Source: JBMOGA01 sp049318625
Lineage (GTDB): Bacteria > Pseudomonadota > Alphaproteobacteria > Rhizobiales > Hyphomicrobiaceae
DNA length: 50,060 nucleotides
NCBI GenBank assembly: GCA_049318625.1
Contig: JBMOGA010000023.1
Coordinates: 1-50,060 of the forward strand
Direction of reading: 5' to 3'
A program made the position numbers and the translations under genes. The notes beneath the pieces were generated by a model. It saw only the letters and a program-made list of their open reading frames with translations. It was not told where the DNA came from and searched no databases. Within the stretch, counting starts at the first letter, position 1. Every line of letters starts with the position of its first letter. Below are positions 43,251 to 50,060 of the stretch, piece by piece.

Positions 43251-43290
43251 GCGTCGTGCAGCGCAAGGGTGTCGTCAAAGGGTTGCGGCC

Positions 43291-44181
43291 GTGAGCTACT
43301 TCATCGATCTCGTCATCATCGGTCTGTCGATCGGTATGGTGTATGCGCTGGTGGCGCTCGGCATCTCGCTGATCTACTCGGGTCTCGACATCGTCCATTT
43401 CGCCCATGGCGAAGTCTACATGCTCGGCGCCTTCATCGGCCTGATGCTGTTCAATCACCTGGGGCTCGGGTACTTCGCGTCGCTTCTGGTGGCGGTGGTG
43501 CTGACCGGACTGATCGGTGTGCTGATCGAGCGGATTTTCTACCGGCGGCTGACCAGTGCGGGCGGCGGCTACACGGTGGCCGGCATGGGCATGATCATCG
43601 CCGGGTTCGGCATGTCGATCGTGCTGCAGAACGTCGCCTACCTGATCTGGGGCGCCAAGCCGGTGCCGTTCCCGGTGCGGTTCGGGATGCCGGTCGAGAT
43701 CGGCAATCTGGCGCTGCCGATGTCGTACGTTTGGATCGTGGTGGCGGCGCTGGTGCTGATGCTGGTGCTGCACATCGTGCTGAAGCATACGATGATCGGG
43801 CTGGCGATGCGGGCGGTCGCCTACAACAAGGACATCGCCTATCTCAGTGGCGTCAACGTCCCGCTGATGATCTCGATGATCTTCGGTATCGGCTGCGGGC
43901 TCGGCGCCGCGGCTGGCGTGCTGATCGGGCCGATCAACTACGTGCAGGTGCAGATGGGCATCGGCATCCTGATCAAAGCGTTCGCGGCGGCTGTGGTGGG
44001 CGGCTTCGGCAGCCTGCCGGGCGCGGTGCTCGGCGGCCTGCTGGTCGGGGTTGTCGAGAGCCTCGGGGCAGGCTACGTCAGTGGCACCTACAAGGACATC
44101 TATGCGTTCGTGTTGTTGATTTTCGTGTTGATGGTGAAGCCGTCGGGCTTCCTGGGTGTGCTGGCCAAGGTCAAGGCCTGA
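43291..44181 (+). CDS. ABC transporter permease, LivH-type
   Basis: A 296-residue permease with about eight helices. LivH features are GLSIGMVYALVALGISLIYS, the LDIVHFAHGEVYMLGAF segment and IKAFAAAVVGGFGSLPGAVLGG near the end. GTG 43291 is chosen because AAGGGTT precedes it and conserved sequence begins at once. In many liv operons LivH precedes LivM; here it comes last, after both ATPases. Confidence 0.92.
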   Translation: MSYFIDLVIIGLSIGMVYALVALGISLIYSGLDIVHFAHGEVYMLGAFIGLMLFNHLGLGYFASLLVAVVLTGLIGVLIERIFYRRLTSAGGGYTVAGMGMIIAGFGMSIVLQNVAYLIWGAKPVPFPVRFGMPVEIGNLALPMSYVWIVVAALVLMLVLHIVLKHTMIGLAMRAVAYNKDIAYLSGVNVPLMISMIFGIGCGLGAAAGVLIGPINYVQVQMGIGILIKAFAAAVVGGFGSLPGAVLGGLLVGVVESLGAGYVSGTYKDIYAFVLLIFVLMVKPSGFLGVLAKVKA

Positions 44182-44224
44182 CGGCCGTGCCCAGCGACCG
44201 CCCTTCGCGGGTCGGAGCAGAGAC

Positions 44225-46117
44225 ATGAAGACAGCGATCGCCACGGTGTGCCTCAGCGGCGTCCTCAACGAGAAGCTGGAGGCGATCGCCGCCGCGGGCT
44301 TCAAGGGCGTCGAGTTGTTCGAGAACGATCTGCTGTCGTTCAACGGCAGCACGGCCGACGTGCGGCGGATGCTCGATGATCTCGGGCTGCAAATCATCAC
44401 CTTCCAGCCGTTCCGCGATTTCGAGGGCATGCCGGGCGACCGGCGGGCACGGGTGTTCCAGCGCGCCGAGCGCAAGCTCGACGTGATGCAGGAGCTTGGC
44501 TGCGAACTCTTGATGGTGTGCTCGAACGTCTCGCCGGAAAGCCTCGGCGGCATCGACCGGGCGGCGGCGGACCTGCGCGAACTCGGCGAACGCGCCGCCA
44601 AGCGCGGCTGCCGCGTCGGTTTCGAGGCGCTGGCCTGGGGCCGCCACATCAACGACTATCGCGACGCTTGGGAGGCGGTGCGGCGCGCCGATCATCCGGC
44701 GATCGGGCTGGTGCTCGACACCTTCCACATCCTGGCGCGCAAGACCGACCTCGGCGCCATCCGCAACGTTCCCCGCGATCGCATCTCGCTGGTGCAGGTG
44801 GCCGACGCCCCGGTGCTCGACATGGATTACCTGTCGTGGAGCCGCCACTACCGGAGCTTTCCCGGCCAGGGTGACCTCGCGCTCGGCGCCTTCATGGATG
44901 TGTTGCAGGCGACCGGTTACGAGGGCTGGCTGTCGCTCGAGATCTTCAACGACCAGTTCCGCGCCGGCTCGGCGCGCAGCGTGGCGGTCGACGGACACCG
45001 CTCGCTGGTCAATCTGCTGGATCAGCTGCGGGGGCGGGCCGGCACGCAGCCGAACCTGCCGGCGCCATTGGCGCCGCGCCTCAAGTGCCTCGGCACCGAA
45101 TTCATCGAGTTCGCCGTCGACGAAGCGACCGCCCCGCAGTTCGAAGCGCTGCTGGCCGGTCTCGGGTTCCGCAAGGCGGGCCAGCACGTGTCCAAGTCGG
45201 TCGTGCGTTGGACCCAAGGGGCGATCAACATCGTGACGAATTCGGAGAAGGAGGGCTTCGCGCACTCCTTCAACATCACGCACGGCACGGCGGTGTGTGC
45301 GCTGGGCCTCAGGGTCGAGAACGCGGCCGGGTGCCTCGATCGGGCCCAGCAACTCTTCGACAAGCCGTTCCGCCAGGCGGTCGGGCCGGGCGAACTCGAG
45401 ATCCCGGCGGTGCGCGGGCTCGGCGGCAGCCTGCTCTATTTCACCGATCCGACCAGCGACCTGGCGCGGGTCTGGGACATCGAGTTCCGGCCGGTCGCGG
45501 CGGGTGCGGCGGCACAGCCGGCCGGGCTCGAGACGGTCGACCACATCTCGCAGTCGATGCACTACGAGGAAGTGCTCTCGTGGCTGTTGTTCTACACGTC
45601 GCTGCTGGATCTTTCGAAGACCGGCGAGCAGGACGTGCTGGATCCGGGCGGGCTGGTGAAGAGCCAGGTCGTGCAGTCGGCCGATGGCGCGCTGCGCATC
45701 GTCCTCAACGCCTCGCAATCGAGCCGGACGCAGTCTTCGCGCTTCGTGTCGGAGGTGTTCGGCTCGGGCGTCCAGCACATCGCGTTCAGCACACGGGGTA
45801 TATTCGCGACGGCGGCGGCGCTGACGGCGAACGGCGTCAAGCTGCTGCAGATCCCGGAGAACTACTACGACGACCTGGAGGCGAAGACGGATCTCGCGCC
45901 CGACGAGATCGACCGGCTCAAAAGCGCGAACATCCTCTACGAGCGCGACGGCACGGGCGAGTATCTGCAGCTCTACACGCAGACCTTCGACGAGCGGTTC
46001 TTCTTCGAGATCGTCGAGCGGCGCGGCGACTACAAGGGGTTCGGCGCGACCAACGCGCAGATCCGGCTGACGGCGCAGGCGCGGGCTGCGCGGCATCCGG
46101 CGATGCCGCGGCGCTGA
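44225..46117 (+). CDS. quiC: 3-dehydroshikimate dehydratase, QuiC-type (TIM barrel fused to HPPD-like domain)
   Basis: A 630-residue two-domain protein. The N-domain (1-275) is an AP-endonuclease-2-like TIM barrel with the metal set Glu134, Asp165, Gln191 and Glu239 and His168 in LDTFH. The C-domain (~285-615) is like 4-hydroxyphenylpyruvate dioxygenase, keeping the iron ligands His440 (VDHISQS), His518 (VQHIAFS) and Glu595 (FFFEIVE). This fusion is known from QuiC1, which turns 3-dehydroshikimate into protocatechuate; the role of the second domain there is unclear. GGAG lies 8 bases before ATG 44225. Located directly after the Liv importer genes. It may act on a related substrate. Confidence 0.85.
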   Translation: MKTAIATVCLSGVLNEKLEAIAAAGFKGVELFENDLLSFNGSTADVRRMLDDLGLQIITFQPFRDFEGMPGDRRARVFQRAERKLDVMQELGCELLMVCSNVSPESLGGIDRAAADLRELGERAAKRGCRVGFEALAWGRHINDYRDAWEAVRRADHPAIGLVLDTFHILARKTDLGAIRNVPRDRISLVQVADAPVLDMDYLSWSRHYRSFPGQGDLALGAFMDVLQATGYEGWLSLEIFNDQFRAGSARSVAVDGHRSLVNLLDQLRGRAGTQPNLPAPLAPRLKCLGTEFIEFAVDEATAPQFEALLAGLGFRKAGQHVSKSVVRWTQGAINIVTNSEKEGFAHSFNITHGTAVCALGLRVENAAGCLDRAQQLFDKPFRQAVGPGELEIPAVRGLGGSLLYFTDPTSDLARVWDIEFRPVAAGAAAQPAGLETVDHISQSMHYEEVLSWLLFYTSLLDLSKTGEQDVLDPGGLVKSQVVQSADGALRIVLNASQSSRTQSSRFVSEVFGSGVQHIAFSTRGIFATAAALTANGVKLLQIPENYYDDLEAKTDLAPDEIDRLKSANILYERDGTGEYLQLYTQTFDERFFFEIVERRGDYKGFGATNAQIRLTAQARAARHPAMPRR

Positions 46118-46126
46118 AGGCGCGAC

Positions 46127-47191
46127 ATGGCACAGAACGTCGCGTTGATCTCGGGTGCGACGGGGGTGGTGGGGCATCGGCTGGCGGCGCATCTGGCGGG
46201 CCAGCCCGATTGGCGGGTCATCGCGCTGTCGCGGCGGCCGCCGCGGGTGGCTTTGGATGGCGTGCGCTACGTGGCGGTGGATCTCACCGACCGGCAGTCG
46301 ACACGCGAAGCGCTGGCGGGTGTTGCGGGCGTCAGCCACCTCTTCCATGCCGCGCGCTACGATCACGCGACGGATCGGCCGGAGCCGGCGGACGTCAATG
46401 CCGCGATGCTGGTTCACCTGCTCGAGGCCCTGGAGGCGCCCGGTCACGCGCTGTGCCACGTGCATCTGGTGCAGGGAAGCAAGTACTACGGCTCGCAGCT
46501 CGGGCCCTACCGGACACCGGCGCGCGAGGATGATCCGCGCTGCGTGGTGAGCAACTTCTACTACCTGCAGGAGGATACCTGCATCGCGCGCTGCGGGTCG
46601 GCGGGTTGGACGTGGTCGGCGAGCCGGCCGCACGCCGTCTGCGACCGCGCGCCCGGCATCGCGCGAAGCCTGTCGATGGTCATCGCGGTCTATGCGGGTA
46701 TCTGCAGGGAGCTCGGTCTACCGTTCCGCTTTCCGGGCACGCCGGAAAACTTCAACGCCGTCTATCAATGTACGGACGCGGCCCATCTGGCCAAGGCCAT
46801 TTAATGGATGGCGGTGTCGCCGCAGTGCGCGAACCAAGCCTTCAATATCACCAACGGTGATTTCATCCGCTGGTGCAACCTGTGGCCCGGCATCGCCCGC
46901 GGTTTCGGCCTCGAGCCGGGCGGCGTGCGCACCATCTCGTTGGCCCGCATGATGGCCGACAAGGCGCCGGTGTGGGACCGCGTGGTGGCGCGATACGGGT
47001 TGCAGCCGACGCCGTTCGGGGCGGCGGCGTTGTGGTCCTATGCGGATTTCATCTTCACGCCGCATTGGGACATGATGTCGGACACCACGCGGGCGCGTCG
47101 TCTCGGATTCATCGACGTGGTCGACACCGAGGCGATGCTGCACGGGCTGTGGCGCACGTTCCGCGCCGAGCGGATCATCCCCCCTTCGTGA
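46127..47191 (+). pseudogene. PRISE-type SDR reductase interrupted by an in-frame TAA
   Basis: An SDR of the progesterone-5-beta-reductase/iridoid-synthase (PRISE) group, full length about 354 codons. The cofactor motif SGATGVVGHRL, the family catalytic Lys in QGSKYYG and Tyr in NFYYLQED are intact. At 46802-46804 the frame has TAA after HLAKAI; it continues in the same frame with WMAVSPQCANQAFNITNGD and runs to 47191. Both halves are needed for the fold, so the product is probably inactive. CAA, GAA or AAA to TAA would each be a single base change. A sequencing error or recoding is possible. Ten bases follow the QuiC-type gene. The 3' end overlaps the convergent gene by 17 bases. Confidence 0.8.
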
Positions 47192-47855
47192 TGGTCATCA
47201 GAAGGCTGAAAACCCCGACGAGGTCTTCCGCCTCGGCGCCAGCAGCAGCCAGCGCATCGCGGGACAGCGCATCGCGGCGCAGCGCCCTGATGGCGGGCTC
47301 GTCGACCGCCTCGACCGCCAGCACCCAGCTCAGTTCGACGTCGCCGTGGCGCATGTGGCCGCGGCGCGAGGCGGTGAGTGCGTCGGCATCCTTCTCGAGC
47401 AGGTGGGCGGCGACGATGCCGGGCGTGCGCGGGAGCTGCTCGCGGACCAGCGCGGCGAGTTGGTCGCGCAGGGCCGTCTCGGCGTCCGGCCGCGGTCTGA
47501 GCCCGAGGATGGCGATGACGCCGCCTTCCCCGATGCCGGACGACGCGGTCACCGACAGGATGGTGCGGCTGGCGCGCTGGAACTGGGGGATGTAGCGGCG
47601 GCTGCGGGGGTCGGGGTCGCGCACCAGCGCGAGATACTCCGGCGACGTCAGGGCCGCGGGCCCGTCGGTCTCGTAAAGCGCCAGATAGCGGGGCGTGTCG
47701 TAGAGCGCACGGTAGCGCCGGCCGCGGTTGAAACCGGGCAGGCCGTTGGCGCGCTCGGGCAAGTGCTCGCGGATGTACCAGTCGTTGAATCCGGCTTCCT
47801 CGTCGGGCGGGATGTCGTTGCAGACGAGCAGGACCGAGCGACCCTTGATAGCCAT
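47175..47855 (-). CDS. dimeric alpha/beta-barrel (EthD-like) protein
   Basis: A 226-residue protein that looks like two ferredoxin-like halves. The first half has FNDWYIREHLPERANGLPGF and GRRYRALYDTPRYLALYET, like EthD/DUF4286 proteins. The second half (LGLRPRPDAETALRDQLAA, ELSWVLAVEAVDEPAI) is a weaker repeat of the pattern. Small proteins like this often accompany aromatic or ring-degrading genes, but no activity can be read. GGGGAG lies 6 bases before ATG 47855. It is likely co-transcribed with the similar gene just upstream. Confidence 0.65.
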   Translation of the reverse strand: MAIKGRSVLLVCNDIPPDEEAGFNDWYIREHLPERANGLPGFNRGRRYRALYDTPRYLALYETDGPAALTSPEYLALVRDPDPRSRRYIPQFQRASRTILSVTASSGIGEGGVIAILGLRPRPDAETALRDQLAALVREQLPRTPGIVAAHLLEKDADALTASRRGHMRHGDVELSWVLAVEAVDEPAIRALRRDALSRDALAAAGAEAEDLVGVFSLLMTITKGG

Positions 47856-47885
47856 GGCGGGCTCCCCTTTCTCTGGATGGCGGCC

Positions 47886-48212
47886 TCAGCCGGTGCTCTG
47901 GAACATGCCGTGGTGGCGGACCGTCAGGTGGGGCCGCACCTCGCGGGGCCAGTCGCCGCTGTCGGAGGCCCGGCGCCACGCCGCCGATTTGGGCACGTCG
48001 GGGCCGTCGACCTCGTAGATTGCGAGGTAACGCGGCATCGCGGTGGTGTCGGCCCATTCCAGCCGGTAGCGCCGGCAGGAGCGGACGCCCGGAACCGCCA
48101 GCAGGGCGGGCACGTGTTCGTCGTCGTAAAGACGGTTGAACGTCGCCTCATGGGCGGCCGGGATCTCCAGCTGCACCACATAGATCCACGTCCGCTGGTC
48201 AGCGTCTGCCAT
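47886..48212 (-). CDS. small dimeric alpha/beta-barrel protein (DUF4286/EthD-like)
   Basis: A 108-residue protein with one ferredoxin-like module: IYVVQLEIPAAHEATFNRLY, DDEHVPALLAVPGVRSCRRY and PRYLAIYEVDGPDV. It shares the DEHVPALL/REHLPERA and YLAIYEVDG/YLALYETDG patterns with the next gene, so the two are probably related by duplication. ATG 48212 is chosen because GGGGAG lies 9 bases upstream. Function unknown. Confidence 0.7.
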   Translation of the reverse strand: MADADQRTWIYVVQLEIPAAHEATFNRLYDDEHVPALLAVPGVRSCRRYRLEWADTTAMPRYLAIYEVDGPDVPKSAAWRRASDSGDWPREVRPHLTVRHHGMFQSTG

Positions 48213-48610
48213 CGCGTCGATCTCCCCTGGCCCCATGGCGGCGCGGCGGCAGCCATCCGGGGGCGTGCCACACCTTAGCAAGCCCGGCGCCGCGCGTCGG
48301 GCGTGGCGCGTTTACCAAAAGGCAGGGCTGGCTCGCGAATTCGGGGGAGAGGATCGGCGGCGTTTCAACGGCGCGTCATACAAATCGGAGATGTTGGGTC
48401 TCTGACGGTACCTGTGGTGCTTGTCGCTTTGCCTCAACCTTGCGCCCCATCGCGCTACGCGGGTGAGCCCCGTGGTGCGGGCGGCGTGTTTCGTCGAGGC
48501 GGCGGCAGACAGCGGGGGCCATGCGGACGCCTGCTTCGGGCGGGCAAGTTCGCGCGCCGCTGGCGATCCCCCCGGATCGGCCAGACGACAACGTTCGGGA
48601 GCCGTAACCC
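48213..48610. other. intergenic region, no gene seen
   Basis: About 400 bases between divergent genes. No ORF with coding character, tRNA or strong promoter was recognised. The GTTGCGGATCGG-like region before 48611 gives only a weak Shine-Dalgarno (GGGAGCC). Confidence 0.4.
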
Positions 48611-49000
48611 ATGCCGGGTCGCCGCATCGCCATTGTCGAGGACGACAACGCGATCTCGCTGCTGCTGCGCTACAATCTCGAGATGGCGGGATATGCCGTC
48701 GAGTCGTTCGAGAATGGCGCCGTGGCGCTGGATCATGTGCTCGACGATCCGCCGGATCTGCTGCTGCTCGACTGGGTGTTGCCGGACCGTTCGGGGCTCG
48801 AACTGCTGCGCGAGGTGCGCCGGCGGGCTCACACGCGGGCGCTGCCGGTCGTCATGGTGACGGCGCGCAGCGACCGCTCGGACAGCGAGCGGGCGCTGGA
48901 CCACGGAGTGGACGCCTATTTCACCAAGCCGTTCTCGGTGGCGGCGGTGTTGAAGACCATCGAGTCGCTGCTGCGGCCGGCGACCCAGCCGGCCCGCTGA
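48611..49000 (+). CDS. receiver-only response regulator
   Basis: A 129-residue CheY-like receiver domain. The acidic pocket is VEDDN (residues 9-13), the phosphoacceptor is Asp54 (LLLLDWVLP), Thr in VTAR and Lys in FTKPFS complete the active site. The sequence resembles the PhoB receiver, but the protein stops right after the domain, with no DNA-binding part. No histidine kinase is nearby, so it may be a phosphate sink or protein-protein switch for a distant kinase. Confidence 0.9.
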   Translation: MPGRRIAIVEDDNAISLLLRYNLEMAGYAVESFENGAVALDHVLDDPPDLLLLDWVLPDRSGLELLREVRRRAHTRALPVVMVTARSDRSDSERALDHGVDAYFTKPFSVAAVLKTIESLLRPATQPAR

Positions 49001-49019
49001 GCGGGGCCGCGGGCGCGGT

Positions 49020-49934
49020 TCAGCCGGCGGCCGCCGCCCGGGCGCGGGGCATGCGGTTGCGCGGCCTGAGCTTGCGCCGCGCCCAGATCCACAGCCCCGT
49101 GCCGAGCAGTCCGGCCGATGCGAGCGCGATCACGAGGTTCATGAGCGCCGACCAGGCTCCCGCGAAATTCCCTTCGTGCCACAGGCGCGGCCAGTTGCGC
49201 GGGGTCGCGGTCGTGCCGTCGCGGGTGACGGCGTAGACGCGGTACTCGCCGTTCTCGACGATCCGGGCCAGCAGGCGCTTGCCCTGAGGCCGCAGCCACA
49301 CGAGGCCCGAAAGGTCGTGAGTGGCGGCGACGATCCGCACTGCCTCGGTCAACGGCAGGGGTGCGGCTTGCGCGGCGGGGGCCGGTGGCGGCGTGAAGGT
49401 CACGCCGGACGCGATGAACAGCCCGGTGAGTGGCGACAGGATCAGCAGCGGCAGCAGCCCCCACGCCATCCCCTTGTGCCACCCGGATACCGTGTTGGCG
49501 AGGCGCGGCCAGCCCATGAACAGCCCGAGGGCGATCGAGACCAGCATGGCGACGGTCGATGCGATGACGAGCCAGCTCGCATCGATCAACAGGGTTTCGT
49601 GAAGGCGCCGCGCCGTCAGCAGGGTGGCGGCGGTCGGCGACAGGGCCGGGCGCAGTTCGCCGCTGGCGACGTCGACGATCCGGGTGTTGGCGCGGCCGCC
49701 GATCACGAGGGTCTGGTCGTAGCTGCGGTAGGCGATCGCCGTTTCCTTGCCGGCGGGGTCGTGGCGCGCCAGCAGGGCGGTCACGCGATCCGCGGTAAGC
49801 GCGCCAGGTTTGATGGTCGCGGTCACCAGCCAGGGCTCGACCGACAGGACGACGGCGGTGGCCAGCACGAGCAGGAGCGGCACGGCGAACACGAGCGCCA
49901 GCCAGCGATGCAGTTTCAAGATCCAGATCTTCAA
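49020..49934 (-). CDS. PepSY-domain membrane protein (PiuB-like)
   Basis: A 304-residue inner-membrane protein of the PepSY-associated TM family, often linked to iron uptake or reduction. KIWILKLHRWLALVFAVPLL gives the first helix; others are near ASWLVIASTVAMLVSIALGLFM, GMAWGLLPLLILSPLTGLFI and NLVIALASAGLLGTGLWIWA. The periplasmic segments carry the PepSY-like parts. TTG 49934 is chosen since GGAGG is 6 bases upstream; the in-frame ATG 50021 would add 29 basic, unconserved residues. It stops 19 bases after the receiver gene's convergent stop. Confidence 0.85.
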   Translation of the reverse strand: MKIWILKLHRWLALVFAVPLLLVLATAVVLSVEPWLVTATIKPGALTADRVTALLARHDPAGKETAIAYRSYDQTLVIGGRANTRIVDVASGELRPALSPTAATLLTARRLHETLLIDASWLVIASTVAMLVSIALGLFMGWPRLANTVSGWHKGMAWGLLPLLILSPLTGLFIASGVTFTPPPAPAAQAAPLPLTEAVRIVAATHDLSGLVWLRPQGKRLLARIVENGEYRVYAVTRDGTTATPRNWPRLWHEGNFAGAWSALMNLVIALASAGLLGTGLWIWARRKLRPRNRMPRARAAAAG

Positions 49935-50020
49935 GGTCGGCCTCCGAAATGGGACGGGCGTGATGGGACGGGGCGGCGGGCGGCCCTTGTCAGTGGCAAC
50001 GCACTGGGTGTGAACCGGCA

Positions 50021-50058
50021 TGCAATTTTGACCCCTGTTCGGGGGTGATCGAATTGCA
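50021..50058. repeat. imperfect inverted repeat upstream of the PepSY gene
   Basis: TGCAATT (50021-50027) with AATTGCA (50052-50058) as outer arms, and ACCCC (50031-50035) with GGGGT (50042-50046) inside. It lies about 90 bases before the TTG start on the minus strand. Could be an operator or a leader hairpin; it does not resemble the Irr or RirA boxes I know. Confidence 0.4.
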
Positions 50059-50060
50059 AT

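Noticed and set aside
44171..46633. 820-codon minus-strand frame opposite the QuiC-type gene
   Set aside because: Antisense shadow; no domain seen, while the plus strand has all TIM-barrel and HPPD ligands.
1..50060. CRISPR array, insertion sequence, phage or integrative element
   Set aside because: No regularly spaced repeats, transposase, integrase or phage-like genes were seen, and base composition is even apart from the patch near 14.5 kb.

Overview
The window is about 50 kb of high-GC DNA with gene content typical of an alphaproteobacterium, most likely of the order Hyphomicrobiales (Rhizobiales). The clues are long-form SerA beside PurA, a two-domain cold-shock protein next to a DUF192 protein, many TRAP and Liv-type transporters, and frequent GTG/TTG starts. 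The order is an inference from gene content; no rRNA or tRNA gene was recognised. No insertion sequence, phage gene, integrase or CRISPR array was seen.

Layout. 1-15.4 kb is mostly housekeeping and small accessory genes: a 5'-truncated serA, a MuiA/DUF4139 exported protein, purA, an acetyltransferase with an EamA permease, a Nudix hydrolase, a metallophosphoesterase, an MFS permease behind a good FNR/FixK-type box, a one-TM miniprotein, a NaChBac-like ion channel overlapping a PhoD-like phosphatase, a degenerate cold-shock-fold protein with a small partner, a HI0933-type flavoprotein, a tail-anchored small protein, gloA, and a double-CSD cold-shock protein. 15.4-16.5 kb has a DUF192 protein and a small unknown protein. 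16.9-23.8 kb is a run of plus-strand genes: a three-part TRAP transporter, an LLM flavin oxidoreductase, a DUF3604 (PHP-like) protein and a glutathione S-transferase. 23.8-25.3 kb is a divergent pair, a secreted SnoaL/NTF2-like protein and an AraC regulator.

25.3-47.2 kb is the most striking part: two divergent operons around one 430-base control region. Leftward, a LacI-type regulator is followed by 14 tightly spaced catabolic genes: a fumarylacetoacetase-family hydratase, three TIM-barrel isomerase/epimerases, enoyl-CoA hydratase, MaoC hydratase, two SDRs, a ketopantoate-reductase-like enzyme, a CoA-transferase, a Gfo/Idh/MocA oxidoreductase, a shikimate-dehydrogenase-like enzyme, an epimerase and an EamA permease. 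Rightward, a complete Liv-type ABC importer is followed by a QuiC-type 3-dehydroshikimate dehydratase (TIM barrel fused to an HPPD-like domain) and a PRISE-type reductase broken by one in-frame TAA. The control region has two near-identical 16-base sites exactly 100 bp apart in opposite orientation, each overlying the -10 of a plausible divergent promoter. My reading is a LacI-controlled regulon that imports and degrades a cyclic polyhydroxy acid (shikimate, quinate or a related cyclitol or keto-sugar), with part of the route through CoA esters. The substrate is inference.

47.2-50 kb has two small dimeric alpha/beta-barrel proteins, a receiver-only response regulator and a PepSY membrane protein. 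In both transporter operons the solute-binding-protein gene is separated from the permease genes by a strong stem-loop, a layout known to raise the level of binding protein relative to permease.
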